Shown here one piece after another: positions 54,979 to 64,000 of a stretch of DNA of 64,000 nucleotides; positions within the stretch are counted from its first letter, which is position 1, and each line of letters begins with the position of its first letter. The notes under the pieces are model-generated. The model made no database searches and was not told the origin of the DNA. It saw only the letters and a program-made list of their open reading frames with translations. The stretch is from Pseudarthrobacter defluvii (GTDB taxonomy: Bacteria; Actinomycetota; Actinomycetes; Actinomycetales; Micrococcaceae). The position numbers and the translations under genes were made by a program. Location: NCBI RefSeq assembly GCF_030323865.1, contig NZ_CP066362.1, positions 496,001 to 560,000 on the forward strand. Reading direction: 5' to 3'.

Positions 54979-55677
54979 CTAGATGGCGCAACCGTCAGGA
55001 CCGCAGGCTTCGGCGTCAGTGGAATTGACCAGGACCAGTGGGTTGGCTTCCTGCCAGGCCTGGTCCAGGGCTGCGGTGAACGTCTCCGTGGGCTGGGCTC
55101 CGGACAGCCCGAACTTGCGGTCGATCACAAAGAACGGGACACCGCTGATGCCCAGGCCCCGGGCTTCCTGGAAGTCGAACCGTACCTCGTCCGAGTACTT
55201 GTCCGTGGTGAACAGCTCATCCACCTCGGCGGCCGGCAGCCCCAGGTCCTTGCCGAGGGCGGACAGGTACTCCCGGCTGCCGATGTCCTTGCCGTGCTCG
55301 AAGTGGTCGCTGAGCAGGCGTTCCTTCGCCGCATCCTGTTTGCCGTGTGCCGCGGCCAGGTGGATCAGCCGGTGGGCGGTGAAGCTGTTCGCCACCACCA
55401 CTTTGTCGAACCGGTAGTCCAGGCCTTCGCCCTTTGCCTGCTGGGCCACGTGCTCGAACATTTGGGAAACCTGCTGGGCCGGCATGCCCTTGCGGCTGCT
55501 CAGGTACTCCAGTTCGGTGCCGTCGTAGTGTTCCGGAAGCGTGGGATCCAGCTGGTAGCTGCGCCACACCACGTCAACGGCATCGCGGTGGGGAAATGCG
55601 GCCAGGGCAGCCTCGAACCGGCGCTTGCCGATGAAGCACCACGGGCAGGCGACGTCGGACCAGATCTCAATCTTCAT
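54979..55677 (-). CDS. DsbA-family oxidoreductase, FrnE-like
   Basis: A 232-aa cytoplasmic thioredoxin-fold protein (no signal peptide). The active site is CPWC at residues 11-14 (SDVACPWCFIGKRRF); an alpha-helical insert and the cis-Pro loop ISGVPFFVIDRKFGLSGAQP follow. The C-terminus carries an extra CGPDGC pair as in FrnE proteins. ATG 55677 is chosen because the fold begins there; in-frame starts further up lack homology. Confidence 0.9.
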   Translation of the reverse strand: MKIEIWSDVACPWCFIGKRRFEAALAAFPHRDAVDVVWRSYQLDPTLPEHYDGTELEYLSSRKGMPAQQVSQMFEHVAQQAKGEGLDYRFDKVVVANSFTAHRLIHLAAAHGKQDAAKERLLSDHFEHGKDIGSREYLSALGKDLGLPAAEVDELFTTDKYSDEVRFDFQEARGLGISGVPFFVIDRKFGLSGAQPTETFTAALDQAWQEANPLVLVNSTDAEACGPDGCAI

Positions 55678-55892
55678 GTCCTGCACAACCCGCGGGCTTC
55701 CGCCACCATTCCTGGCCCCGGGTATGAGATGTCCCACAACCGGGTCTTGTGGCCGGGGCAATCCTGCGGAATAGTCGGAGCAGAGGTCATGCAGCGGGCC
55801 CTTTCGGAAAGCACCGCGGCGCAGGTAATACGCCCGGTGAAGTATTGCCCGGCCAGCTGGGGAGCCCGGCCTGTCAAACCTGGGAGCCAGGA

Positions 55893-56954
55893 ATGCGGAT
55901 TGGACTTGTCACAGGGCCGTGGATTCAGGTGCCACCGGCAACGTACGGCGGAACCGAGAGAGTGGTGGACACGCTGGCCAGGGGCTTCGCGGCCTCCGGG
56001 CATGAGGTGCTTTTGGCAGCACCGTCAGACAGCACCTGCCCCGTGCAGTTGGTGCCCGGGATGCGGCCCACCGACTATGGGGGGCTGGGGACCACGCTCT
56101 CCGAGCTCAGCCACGTGGTCAGGGCTTACGAGGGGCTGAAGGGCGTGGACATCATCCACGACCACACGCTTGCGGGTCCCCTCTACCTGCACCGGCCCGG
56201 CGGGGTTCCGCTGGCAACCACCATCCACGGGCCAATCCACGAACAGGCTGCGGACATCTACCGTGCCGTAGCCAGGAGTGGAGCGGTCATAGCCATCTCC
56301 AGGGACCAGGCATCCCACGCACCCACGGTTCCCGTGACCCGCGTGATTCACCATGGAATGGACCTTTCCGCCGTACCGGTTGGGTCCGGAAGCGGCGGCT
56401 ACCTGTGCTTCGTGGGCCGATCATGCCCGGATAAGGGCCTGGTTGAGGCCATCGCCATCGCGCGGCAGGCCGACATGCATCTTAAGATCGCGGTCAAAAT
56501 GCGGGAGCCGGAAGAAATCCGCTACTTCCGGGATGTCATTGAACCGATGCTTGGGCCCAACGAGGACTTCGTGGGCGAGGTGGACGACGCCACCAAATAC
56601 CGGCTGATGGGGGAGGCGGCAGCCTTCCTGAACCCTATCCAGTGGTCGGAGCCGTTCGGCTTGGTGATGATCGAAGCCCTGGCCACCGGAACGCCCGTGG
56701 TAGGGACGTACATCGGTTCCGCCCCGGAGATCGTTAAGCACGGACGCACGGGATTCCTGGGAAAGACAGAGGAGCTGGCCGGCTTCGTTCCTGCTGCTGC
56801 AGCACTGGACAGGGCTGGGTGCCGCAAATCCGTGGAGGACAGGTTCAGTGCCGAACGGATGGTTGCCGAGCACCTGGAACTCTACAGCGACCTGATTGAA
56901 GGGAGGATGCCGCCAGGGGTTCCGCACGGTACCCGGTTGCACCAGAATCGATAG
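55893..56954 (+). CDS. Glycosyltransferase family 4 protein
   Basis: A 353-aa GT-B enzyme. The N-terminal half begins MRIGLVTGPWIQVPPATYGG; the donor-binding C-terminal half has YLCFVGRSCPDKGLVEAIAI and the EX7E-type segment around NPIQWSEPFGLVMIEALATG. ATG 55893 has GGAG upstream. It is followed after 58 bp by a glycogen-debranching-type gene, so a role in alpha-glucan or trehalose metabolism is possible. Confidence 0.88.
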   Translation: MRIGLVTGPWIQVPPATYGGTERVVDTLARGFAASGHEVLLAAPSDSTCPVQLVPGMRPTDYGGLGTTLSELSHVVRAYEGLKGVDIIHDHTLAGPLYLHRPGGVPLATTIHGPIHEQAADIYRAVARSGAVIAISRDQASHAPTVPVTRVIHHGMDLSAVPVGSGSGGYLCFVGRSCPDKGLVEAIAIARQADMHLKIAVKMREPEEIRYFRDVIEPMLGPNEDFVGEVDDATKYRLMGEAAAFLNPIQWSEPFGLVMIEALATGTPVVGTYIGSAPEIVKHGRTGFLGKTEELAGFVPAAAALDRAGCRKSVEDRFSAERMVAEHLELYSDLIEGRMPPGVPHGTRLHQNR

Positions 56955-57012
56955 GGGCAGAACTGCATTCCCGATCCCCCGGGAAGCGTCCCCTTCAGAA
57001 GGGAGTCCTTCC

Positions 57013-59193
57013 ATGACAGCCTGGAACGCAGACAATGAGGCCACCGTTTCCGAGTCGGGCTCAGTCACTGTCCTGGAGGGTTCGTCCTTCTGTATTTCCT
57101 CGGGCAGTGGCGACATCAGTCCAGATGCCGGCACGAACGGAGCGTTCTACCAGGACACCCGCATCGTGTCCCGCTGGGTTCTGCGCGTCAACGGCTCGCT
57201 GCGCGAACCGCTTTCGGCCCAGCGCCCCCAACCCTTCCAGGCCACCTTCGTAGGGCGGGCAAAGTGGCCCGGCGGGAGATTCGACAGCCCGCTGGTGGTC
57301 CGGCAGGTCCGGCACATCGGCCCGGGCCTGCAGGACGACATCACGCTGGAAAATTATGCCGCCGAGCCCGTGGAATGCGACATCGAACTCCTGGTGGATG
57401 CCGACCAGGCCGACCTGTTTGACGTAAAAGGTGGACGCACCACGGGAGCGGATGACACCACCCGGACGGTGTCCGAGGGCAGGCTTGTCATCGAGGCCGG
57501 GCGCCATGGCCAGCAGCGCGGCTCCGCCATTGGGGCCCGGGACGCAGAGGTCAGCACGGACGGACTGCGCTTCCGGGTGACTGTCCCGGCCCGGGGCAAA
57601 TGGGCCACCAGTGTCATTGTGGTGCCGCTGGTGAACGGTGAAGCGCCGGAAGAGCCATTCAAGGAAGGACAACTGCCGCATCACCGCGAGGGTGTGCGAC
57701 GGCACCTGGCCTGGGAAGAGAACATCCCGCGGATCAGCATTGAGGACACCAGCCTCCAGAACCTGCTCAACCGAAGCCAGAGCGATCTTGGTGCCCTTCG
57801 CATCTTCGATGCCCATCACCCGGAACGGGCAGCGGTTGCTGCCGGTGCGCCATGGTTCATGGCCCTGTTCGGGCGGGATTCGCTGCTGACCTCCTACATG
57901 AGCCTGATGGTCAATCCCAACCTTGCCCTGGGCACCCTGCAGACCCTGGCCGGAATCCAGGGGAAGAAGGTGGACCCGGATTCGGAGGAAGAACCGGGGC
58001 GCATTCCCCATGAGGTTCGGCTCGGCGTGACGGCGGGCCTTTCCCTCGGCGGCACGGCGTACTACGGCACGGCGGATGCGACACCGCTTTTTGTAGCGGT
58101 CCTCGGTGAGCTGAGCCGTTGGGGGCTGTCCCGGGACAAGATCCAGCCGCTGCTGGCCCACGCCGACCGTGCACTGGACTGGATCGAAAATTACGGCGAC
58201 CGGGACGGTGATGGATTCGTCGAATACCTCCGCGCCAATGACCATGGCCTGGTCAACCAGGGCTGGAAGGACTCCTGGGACGGCATCAACTTCGCCGACG
58301 GCACCATCGCCGAAGCCCCGATCGCCCTGTGCGAAGTCCAGGCCTATGTGTACTCCGCCTACCTGGGCAGGTCACTGCTGGCCCATTGGAGCGGCGACCC
58401 GGCCCTGGAACTGCACTGGGCCGACAAGGCAGCGGCGTTCAAGGAGGAGTTCAACAAGAAGTTCTGGCTGCCGGACAAGGGCTATTATGCGGTGGCGCTG
58501 GACAAGGACAAGCGGCCGGTCGACGCCCTGACCTCCAACATCGGCCATTGCCTGTGGACCGGCATCGTGGACCAGGACAAAGCGGTGTCCGTGATGGAGC
58601 ATCTGATGTCCCCACAGATGTTCACCGGATGGGGCATCCGTACGCTGGCCTCGGACATGGGCGCCTATAACCCCGTCAGCTACCACAACGGCTCCGTGTG
58701 GCCGCACGATACGGCGCTGGTAGCCACGGGCCTGATGCGCTACGGGTTCGTGGACGAGGCCAAGCGGGTGGCCCTGGGAATCTTCGACGCTGCCGCGCAC
58801 TTCGACGGTCGGCTGCCGGAACTGTTCTGCGGTTTCGACCGCGGAGAGTTTCCCAGCCCGGTGCCTTATCCCACGGCATGCTCACCTCAAGCGTGGGCTG
58901 CCGCGGCGCCCGTGCAACTCGCCCGCATCCTGCTCCGGTTCGACCCCGTCTTCACCCGGGACGTGGTGCACCTGGCACCCATCCTGCCTGAGGTGGTGGG
59001 CACCTTCCGGGCGGAGAACGTCCTGCTCGACTCCAGCCGGGTCACCATCAGCGCAGCCGGAACCAAAGGCAGTGTCGAGGGCCTTCCGCCGGGGCTCAAG
59101 CTCCTGACCGAGCCCCGGCCCCCGCTGGCCTACCCGCCGAACGGTTTTGCCGGGAGTTCCGTGCGGCACGGACTCAACCAGCCCGGCGCCTGA
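57013..59193 (+). CDS. Amylo-alpha-1,6-glucosidase / glycogen-debranching-type protein
   Basis: A 726-aa protein: an N-terminal beta domain (SSFCISSGSGDISPDAGTNG, FYQDTRIVSRWVLRVNG; about 25-290) and an (alpha/alpha)6 catalytic domain (FGRDSLLTSYMSLM, YGDRDGDGFVEYL, NQGWKDSWDG, ALTSNIGHCLWTGI, NGSVWPHDTALVATGLMRYG). Aspartate and glutamate residues in these segments are likely catalytic. AAGGGAG seven bases before ATG 57013 sets the start. Probably hydrolyses alpha-1,6 branches or related glucosides. Confidence 0.9.
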   Translation: MTAWNADNEATVSESGSVTVLEGSSFCISSGSGDISPDAGTNGAFYQDTRIVSRWVLRVNGSLREPLSAQRPQPFQATFVGRAKWPGGRFDSPLVVRQVRHIGPGLQDDITLENYAAEPVECDIELLVDADQADLFDVKGGRTTGADDTTRTVSEGRLVIEAGRHGQQRGSAIGARDAEVSTDGLRFRVTVPARGKWATSVIVVPLVNGEAPEEPFKEGQLPHHREGVRRHLAWEENIPRISIEDTSLQNLLNRSQSDLGALRIFDAHHPERAAVAAGAPWFMALFGRDSLLTSYMSLMVNPNLALGTLQTLAGIQGKKVDPDSEEEPGRIPHEVRLGVTAGLSLGGTAYYGTADATPLFVAVLGELSRWGLSRDKIQPLLAHADRALDWIENYGDRDGDGFVEYLRANDHGLVNQGWKDSWDGINFADGTIAEAPIALCEVQAYVYSAYLGRSLLAHWSGDPALELHWADKAAAFKEEFNKKFWLPDKGYYAVALDKDKRPVDALTSNIGHCLWTGIVDQDKAVSVMEHLMSPQMFTGWGIRTLASDMGAYNPVSYHNGSVWPHDTALVATGLMRYGFVDEAKRVALGIFDAAAHFDGRLPELFCGFDRGEFPSPVPYPTACSPQAWAAAAPVQLARILLRFDPVFTRDVVHLAPILPEVVGTFRAENVLLDSSRVTISAAGTKGSVEGLPPGLKLLTEPRPPLAYPPNGFAGSSVRHGLNQPGA

Positions 59194-59201
59194 TCCCGGG
59201 T

Positions 59202-59735
59202 TCAGGGGAGGGCGCGCTCCAGGACGAAGTCATGTTCAACGGTGCTGCCCAGCCGGAAGGACTTGGTGCCCACCTTGTGGAAACCGGACTTTTCGTAGAA
59301 CCGGATGGCCCGGGCGTTCTGGCTGTTCACGCCCAGCCAGGCTCCGGCGCCGCCGCCTCCTGCCGCCGCCTGCAGGCTGGCGTGCATGAGTTCGGCTGCC
59401 GCGCCCAGGCCGTGGTAGTCAGGGTGGACGTAGCACTTGCTGATTTCGACGGACGGCAGCAACTTCAGGACAGAGGCCACGTCGGGATCGGTGGCGGGCC
59501 GGTCCACCAGCAGGCTGTAGCCGTTGAGCTGCCCGCCGGCGTCGATGACCAGGATGGTGGTGTCCGGGTCCGCAAGGTACCCCTTGAAGTGTTCTTCGCT
59601 CAGGGTGTTGGCCAGGTGGGCGGCAATATCGGCAGGTGACGACGACGGCGGGCAGGCCAGCGGAAAGGTGACGGCCGCCAGCGCAGCCAGCGCGCCGGCG
59701 TCGTCCGCTGTTGCCCTGCGGATGGTGTGGGTCAT
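59202..59735 (-). CDS. GNAT family N-acetyltransferase
   Basis: A 177-aa acetyltransferase. The CoA-binding motif A region is VEISKCYVHPDYHGLGAAAE, and motif B around NARAIRFYEKSGFHKVGTKS is clear. Substrate unknown. It lies 15 bp downstream of the hydroxyacid dehydrogenase gene and is probably co-transcribed with it. Confidence 0.88.
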   Translation of the reverse strand: MTHTIRRATADDAGALAALAAVTFPLACPPSSSPADIAAHLANTLSEEHFKGYLADPDTTILVIDAGGQLNGYSLLVDRPATDPDVASVLKLLPSVEISKCYVHPDYHGLGAAAELMHASLQAAAGGGGAGAWLGVNSQNARAIRFYEKSGFHKVGTKSFRLGSTVEHDFVLERALP

Positions 59736-59750
59736 GCTGTTCTTTCGGGT

Positions 59751-60710
59751 TCAGGCGGTGATGGTTCGGATGGGGGAGCCGGCCAGCCAGGCGGTGATGT
59801 CCTCAAGGGCGCCGCCGTAGAACTGCCGGTAGCTTTCCTGGGTGACGTACCCCAGGTGCGGGGAGAGTACGGTGTTGGGTGCAGCCAGGAGCGGGTGACC
59901 GGCCTGCAGCGGTTCCTGGTCGAAGACGTCCAGGGCGGCGCCGCGGATCCACCCCTCGTTCAGCGCTTTGATCAGCGCTTCCTGGTCCACCAGCGGTCCG
60001 CGGGAGGTGTTTACCAGGATGCCGTCAGGCCCCAGGAGCCTCAGTTCTGCCTCGCCCACCGTGTTCTCCGAGCGTGGGGAGAGCCTCAGGTGGAGGGTGG
60101 CCACATCGGCAACCGTGAAGAGCTCCTCCTTGGAAACCAGCCGGGCCCCGGCCTCCTTGGCTGCTTCCGCCGTGAGGTTCTGGCTCCACGCCACCACGTC
60201 CATGCCGAAGGCCTGCCCGTAGGCGGCCACCCGCCGGCCGATTTTGCCCAGCCCCACGATCCCCAGGGTCTTTCCGGCCAACTCCACCCCGACCGTCGAC
60301 TGCCACGTTCCGGCCCGGAGGGAGGACTCCTCCGCGGGAAGGTGCCGGGCGATGGCCAGCAGCAGGGCCCAGGTCAGTTCCGGCGCTGCAGCGGGCGAAC
60401 CGTTCGTGCCGCACACCGTCACCCCGTGCTCGGCCGCGGCTGCCACGTCGATGGCGGCGTTCGCCATTCCGGTGGTGACCAGCAGCTCAAGCCCCGGAAG
60501 CCTCTCAAACACCTCACGCGGGAACGCGGTCCGCTCGCGCATCGCGATCACCATGGTGGTGTCTGCCAGCGCGGAAACCAGGGCGTCCTGGGAAGCGAAA
60601 GGCTCACGGTAGGACGTCACGGCGACCCCTTCCGCCTCCAGGGCCGCGAAGTCGGCGAAGCCGTGGGCCACGTCCTGGTAGTCGTCGAGGATGGCCAGGC
60701 GGTGCGTCAT
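59751..60710 (-). CDS. D-2-hydroxyacid dehydrogenase family protein
   Basis: A 319-aa NAD(P)-dependent enzyme: the Rossmann loop KTLGIVGLGKIGRRVAAYG (about residues 145-163), the catalytic Arg in LHLRLSPRSENTVG, Glu in the ILVNTSRGPLVDQEAL to ALDVFDQEPL stretch, and His in LSPHLGYVTQES. It resembles phosphoglycerate/glyoxylate reductase-type proteins; the substrate is open. ATG 60710 chosen by homology. Confidence 0.9.
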   Translation of the reverse strand: MTHRLAILDDYQDVAHGFADFAALEAEGVAVTSYREPFASQDALVSALADTTMVIAMRERTAFPREVFERLPGLELLVTTGMANAAIDVAAAAEHGVTVCGTNGSPAAAPELTWALLLAIARHLPAEESSLRAGTWQSTVGVELAGKTLGIVGLGKIGRRVAAYGQAFGMDVVAWSQNLTAEAAKEAGARLVSKEELFTVADVATLHLRLSPRSENTVGEAELRLLGPDGILVNTSRGPLVDQEALIKALNEGWIRGAALDVFDQEPLQAGHPLLAAPNTVLSPHLGYVTQESYRQFYGGALEDITAWLAGSPIRTITA

Positions 60711-60810
60711 GGGTGTCCTTCCCAGTGTGCTGCGTCCTTGGGTCACGTTCATCGTATGGCAGCGCCGCCCGGGAGGGTGCCTGAAACTCCAGCAACGCCG
60801 GGCATGATAG

Positions 60811-60857
60811 CAATGGGAGTGATGAATCCACGCCCATTCCCGATTTTGCCCCTGTGA
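60811..60857 (+). other. Possible leader ORF overlapping the MFS gene start
   Basis: ATG 60811 opens a short frame (MGVMNPRPFPILPL) that stops at TGA 60855-60857, overlapping the GTG start of the transporter by GTGA. It could be a coupled leader or simply chance; a second in-frame ATG is at 60820. Confidence 0.3.
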
Positions 60858-62047
60858 GCGGCCGCGTCCTCTCCCGCATCCCGAAGAGCTGGGTCCTGCT
60901 GGCCTGCATCGGCCTGCTTGCGCTGAACCTCCGCGGCCCTTTCGTTGCCGTAGCACCCCTGGTGGACCTCATGCAGGCGGAGCTGCACTTTTCGCCGGTC
61001 ATGCTGGGGCTGCTGACCAGCATTCCCGTGCTCTGCTTTTCGCTCGCTGCTCCCTTGGCGTCCCTTGCTTCGCGGAAATTCGGTGCCGAGTTCGCCGTTA
61101 CGCTGACCATCGTGGGGGTCCTGGCCGGTGTGCTGGTGCGCTCCGCTGGGGGACCGGTGCTGGTGGTGGCCGGCACGGTGGTTATCGGGGTTGCCATCAC
61201 GGTGGGAAACATCGCGGTGCCGCTGATCATCCGGCGGGACTTTGCGCCGCGGCGGCAGGGGACCGCGATGGGGATCTACACCGCCGCACTGAACATTGGG
61301 TCCTTCCTGACCTCGGTCATCATGGCCCCGCTCGCGGCCGCGACGGGGTGGCGGCTGGCTTTGGCAGCAGTTGCCGTCCTGGCAGTCGCAGCGGTGGTGG
61401 TGTGGGTGCTGGCTGTTGGGCCCCGGACCGCATTCCTGGCCGTGGCTGAGGATGACGCAGATGCACCCCGTGCCCCGGCGGCCCGTTCCGGCTGGATCAC
61501 CTTCGGGCTCACGGCCGGGTTCGGTGGCCAGGCGTTCTCCTACTACGGCGTCACGGCGTGGCTGCCCAGCTACCTGCATGACGAGCTGGGCATGACGGCC
61601 GCGGAAGCCGGAGCCGCCTCCTCCATCTTCCAGATCCTTGCCATCGTGGGCGGGCTCGGCGTGCCCTTTGCGGCCAAATACATGAGTACGACTGCGGTCG
61701 CGGTCACCCTGGGCGCCCTGTGGCTTCCCGTTCCGGTGGGGCTGCTTCTTGCGCCGCAGCTGTGGTGGCTGTGGTCAACGTCCGGCGGCATCGCCCAGGG
61801 CGGCGGCATCACGCTGATCTTCATCGCCATCATCAAGCTGGCCCGCGACCAGGCTTCCGCCGGGCGGATGTCCGCCACGGTCCAGGGCCTGGGCTACTGC
61901 CTCGGGGCGGTGGCCCCGCCGCTGGTGGGCTTCGTGCACGACAGCTCGGAGTCGTGGACCCCTGCGTTGCTGGTCATCCTGGTTTCGGTGCTGACCTTCT
62001 TCGTCAGCACCACCCTCTCCGTGCGAAAGGTGCCGAAGGGGCGCTAA
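60854..62047 (+). CDS. MFS transporter, CynX/NimT-like
   Basis: A 397-aa membrane protein with about 12 helices in two six-helix halves separated by a loop around DDADAPRAPAARSG. LNLRGPFVAVAPLVDLMQAE in helix 1 and the RRQGTAMGIYTAALNIGSFL segment match cyanate/nitroimidazole-type MFS transporters. Substrate unknown. Starts at GTG 60854. Confidence 0.87.
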   Translation: MSGRVLSRIPKSWVLLACIGLLALNLRGPFVAVAPLVDLMQAELHFSPVMLGLLTSIPVLCFSLAAPLASLASRKFGAEFAVTLTIVGVLAGVLVRSAGGPVLVVAGTVVIGVAITVGNIAVPLIIRRDFAPRRQGTAMGIYTAALNIGSFLTSVIMAPLAAATGWRLALAAVAVLAVAAVVVWVLAVGPRTAFLAVAEDDADAPRAPAARSGWITFGLTAGFGGQAFSYYGVTAWLPSYLHDELGMTAAEAGAASSIFQILAIVGGLGVPFAAKYMSTTAVAVTLGALWLPVPVGLLLAPQLWWLWSTSGGIAQGGGITLIFIAIIKLARDQASAGRMSATVQGLGYCLGAVAPPLVGFVHDSSESWTPALLVILVSVLTFFVSTTLSVRKVPKGR

Positions 62048-62083
62048 GGCGGGGCGCCGCCGTCGCGCTTCCCTTAAACCCCA

Positions 62084-62146
62084 CCGCGAGATGGCATTTA
62101 AGGCCGATGGTTCCTCGGAACACTGCCCATAAATGCCATCTCGCGG
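62084..62146. repeat. Palindromic intergenic element, 17-bp perfect arms
   Basis: CCGCGAGATGGCATTTA and TAAATGCCATCTCGCGG enclose a 29-nt interior with a second helix GTTCC TC GGAAC. It lies between the ends of the convergent MFS and aceB genes. It looks like a dispersed intergenic repeat; no other copy is in this window. Confidence 0.85.
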
Positions 62147-62166
62147 ATGGAATGTAATGCTCCGTT

Positions 62167-62223
62167 ACCGGGCCGGCGCCCCGGATTTCGGGGGGCCTGT
62201 TGCGAAGGGCGTGCCGGCCCGGC
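62167..62223. terminator. GC-rich hairpin before the aceB stop
   Basis: CCGGGCCGGC and GCCGGCCCGG arms enclose an inner CCCCG/CGGGG helix. It lies 20 bp beyond the aceB stop on the minus strand, without a U-tract; function as terminator is presumed. Confidence 0.5.
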
Positions 62224-62243
62224 AAACGGAAGTTTCTTGAGTG

Positions 62244-63896
62244 TCAGGCCGCAGCCAGCTCCTCAACGGTTGCCTTCTCGCGGGCCTCGGTCAGGTAGCG
62301 GGCGTAGGCGGGGAGGGTAAGGAAGGACGGGAACTCGGTGGCCAGGGTGACCTCTTCGAAGATGTCGCGGGCATCCTCGAACCGATCGCCGTCGAAGCGT
62401 TCCAGCCTGGCGAACTCCTCGTCCAGGAGCTCCTCCACCCACTCGTGGCTGACGATCTCGCCGTGGTCGGTGATGGCCCGGGCGTAGATCCACTGCCACA
62501 GCTGGGAGCGGGAGATTTCGGCGGTGGCGGCGTCCTCCATGAGGTTGTGGATGGCCACCGCACCGTTGCCGCGCAGCCAGGACTCGATGTAGCGGATGCC
62601 CACTTCGATGTTGTTCCGGATGCCCTGTTCGGTGATGGTGCCGTGCAGGGAGGCGATATCGATGAGGGCGCGGTCGTCAGAGGTGACGTCCTCGCGGAGC
62701 ATGCCGAGCTGGTTGGGCCGTTCGCCGAGGACGCTGTCGAACACCTCGCGGCAGATGGGCACCAGGTCCGGGTGGGCAACCCAGGAGCCGTCGAAGCCGT
62801 CGTTGGCCTCGCGGGTCTTGTCGGCGCGGACCTTCTCGAGCGCGTTGGCGTTGGCTTCGGGGTCCTTGCGATTGGGTACGGCCGCGGCCATGCCGCCGAT
62901 GGCCATGGCGCCGCGCTTGTGGCAGGCGCGGACCAGCTGTTCGGTGTAGGCGCGCATGAAGGGGGCGGTCATGGTCACCTGGCTGCGGTCCGGCATCACG
63001 AAGCGGGGGCCGCGGGTGCGGAAATTCTTGATGATGGAGAAGATGTAGTCCCAGCGGCCCGCGTTCAGGCCCGCGGCATGGTCGCGCAGTTCGTAGAGGA
63101 TCTCCTCCATCTCGAATGCGGCGGTGATGGTTTCGATCAGCACCGTGGCGCGGATGGTGCCCTGCGGGATGCCGAGCAGGTCCTGGGCCAGGATGAAGAT
63201 GTCGTTCCACAGCCGGGCTTCGAGGTGGTTCTCGATCTTGGGCAGGTAGAAGTACGGGCCCTTGCCCTGGGCCAGCAGGCGGCGGGCGTTGTGGAAGAAG
63301 AACAGGCCGAAGTCCACGATGCCACCGGCAATTGGCTGGCCATCGATCAGCATGTGCTTCTCCGGCAGGTGCCAGCCGCGGGGACGGACCACGATGGTGG
63401 GCAGGTCGCCGGCCGGGCGGAGCTTGTATTCCTTCCCCTCTTCACTGGTGAAATCGATCCGGCGCTCCAGGGCATCCGTCAGGTTCAGCTGGCCCTTGAT
63501 GACGTTGCGCCATGTGGGGGTGGAGGAGTCCTCCATGTCAGCGAGCCACACCTTGGCGCCCGAGTTCAGGGCGTTGATGGTCATCTTCTTGTCGACCGGC
63601 CCGGTGATTTCCACGCGGCGGTCCTCCAAGCCGGGTGCGGGGGGAGCAACCCGCCACGACGGATCGTTGCGGATGTGCTCGGTCTCCCGGAGGAACCGGG
63701 GATCGGCGCCCGCCGCGATGTCGGCGCGCCGTGCCCGCCGTGCCTGGAGCAGCTCCTGACGCCGCTCGGCAGTGGCCCGGTGCAGCTTGGCGATAAAGGA
63801 CAGGGCATCCGGCGTGAGCACTTCATCCTGCCGGCAAATCGGCTGCGCGGTGAGGGTTATGCCATTGATCGTGAAGTTATCGGTGAAGCTGTTCAT
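62244..63896 (-). CDS. aceB: Malate synthase A
   Basis: Condenses glyoxylate with acetyl-CoA to malate in the glyoxylate shunt. The 550-aa A-type enzyme shows [60 protein letters not shown] (catalytic Glu/Arg region) and the late [22 protein letters not shown] six bases before the ATG sets the start. aceA is expected beyond the right edge but is not in the window. Confidence 0.96.
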   Translation of the reverse strand: MNSFTDNFTINGITLTAQPICRQDEVLTPDALSFIAKLHRATAERRQELLQARRARRADIAAGADPRFLRETEHIRNDPSWRVAPPAPGLEDRRVEITGPVDKKMTINALNSGAKVWLADMEDSSTPTWRNVIKGQLNLTDALERRIDFTSEEGKEYKLRPAGDLPTIVVRPRGWHLPEKHMLIDGQPIAGGIVDFGLFFFHNARRLLAQGKGPYFYLPKIENHLEARLWNDIFILAQDLLGIPQGTIRATVLIETITAAFEMEEILYELRDHAAGLNAGRWDYIFSIIKNFRTRGPRFVMPDRSQVTMTAPFMRAYTEQLVRACHKRGAMAIGGMAAAVPNRKDPEANANALEKVRADKTREANDGFDGSWVAHPDLVPICREVFDSVLGERPNQLGMLREDVTSDDRALIDIASLHGTITEQGIRNNIEVGIRYIESWLRGNGAVAIHNLMEDAATAEISRSQLWQWIYARAITDHGEIVSHEWVEELLDEEFARLERFDGDRFEDARDIFEEVTLATEFPSFLTLPAYARYLTEAREKATVEELAAA

Positions 63897-64000
63897 CTCA
63901 GTCTCCTTAAAGACGAAAGGGAAGTTCGACGGCGGGACTTACCTGGGTGGGCCGGGATCGGAAATCCTCCGCGTGCTATCCCCATCCCCGGCGTAAGACC

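Overview
The window is high-GC actinobacterial chromosome. Gene order (ffs-dnaX-recR-lysC, purS-purQ-purL, fba followed by a DUF3151 gene), Tat-secreted proteins, a free-standing GAF-ANTAR protein and many probably leaderless start codons point to Micrococcaceae, most likely Arthrobacter or Pseudarthrobacter; this is inferred from protein character, not from a database match. No integrase, transposase, phage gene or CRISPR array was seen. Most of the window is core genome with scattered accessory genes.

Layout: 1-6.4 kb holds the end of an FAD monooxygenase running in frame into pyrE, a flavin reductase with a divergent regulator, a GAF-ANTAR/STAS-like signalling pair, a Tat-exported hydrolase and a HAD phosphatase. 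6.4-13.8 kb holds an SPOUT methyltransferase, a 56-bp tandem repeat, fba, a MetE-C-type methionine synthase behind a SAM-I riboswitch, a secreted M14 carboxypeptidase and purA. 14-16.2 kb is an ECF-like sigma factor with a membrane partner. 16.3-24.2 kb is the most interesting block: seven tightly overlapping minus-strand genes (SsuBAC-type importer, AMP-forming acyl-CoA synthetase, SfnG-type dimethylsulfone monooxygenase, MetY sulfhydrylase, CoA-binding protein) behind a second SAM-I riboswitch whose P1 helix reaches the ribosome-binding site. The two riboswitches would tie organosulfur scavenging and homocysteine methylation to the same SAM signal.

24.5-28.8 kb is a string of small conserved genes broken up by three copies of a palindromic repeat and a frameshifted DUF559-type gene. 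28.8-32.1 kb is purSQL. 32.8-38 kb pairs a large secreted subtilisin with two SSI-type (subtilisin-inhibitor-fold) proteins in a convergent operon. 38-39.1 kb is an OhrR/MarR regulator divergent from two paralogous small proteins. 39.2-45.9 kb is lysC, recR, dnaX, the SRP RNA, a stand-alone YqfO-like protein and tRNA-Ser(GGA). 46-64 kb holds an MpaB-type oxygenase, an M23 endopeptidase with a very long proline-rich tail, a glutathione peroxidase with a broken 5' end, a cyclic-nucleotide-type phosphodiesterase, a Stealth phosphotransferase, a HAD protein, a LytR_C membrane protein, TetR and DsbA/FrnE genes, a GT4/glycogen-debranching pair, GNAT, hydroxyacid dehydrogenase and MFS genes, and aceB.

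Recurring signals: (i) a TANNNT hexamer placed 6-7 nt before the start codon at many genes, the pattern of leaderless mRNAs; (ii) three convergent gene pairs whose stop codons overlap in a four-base CTAG/TTAG; (iii) long perfect-stem bidirectional terminators between convergent genes.
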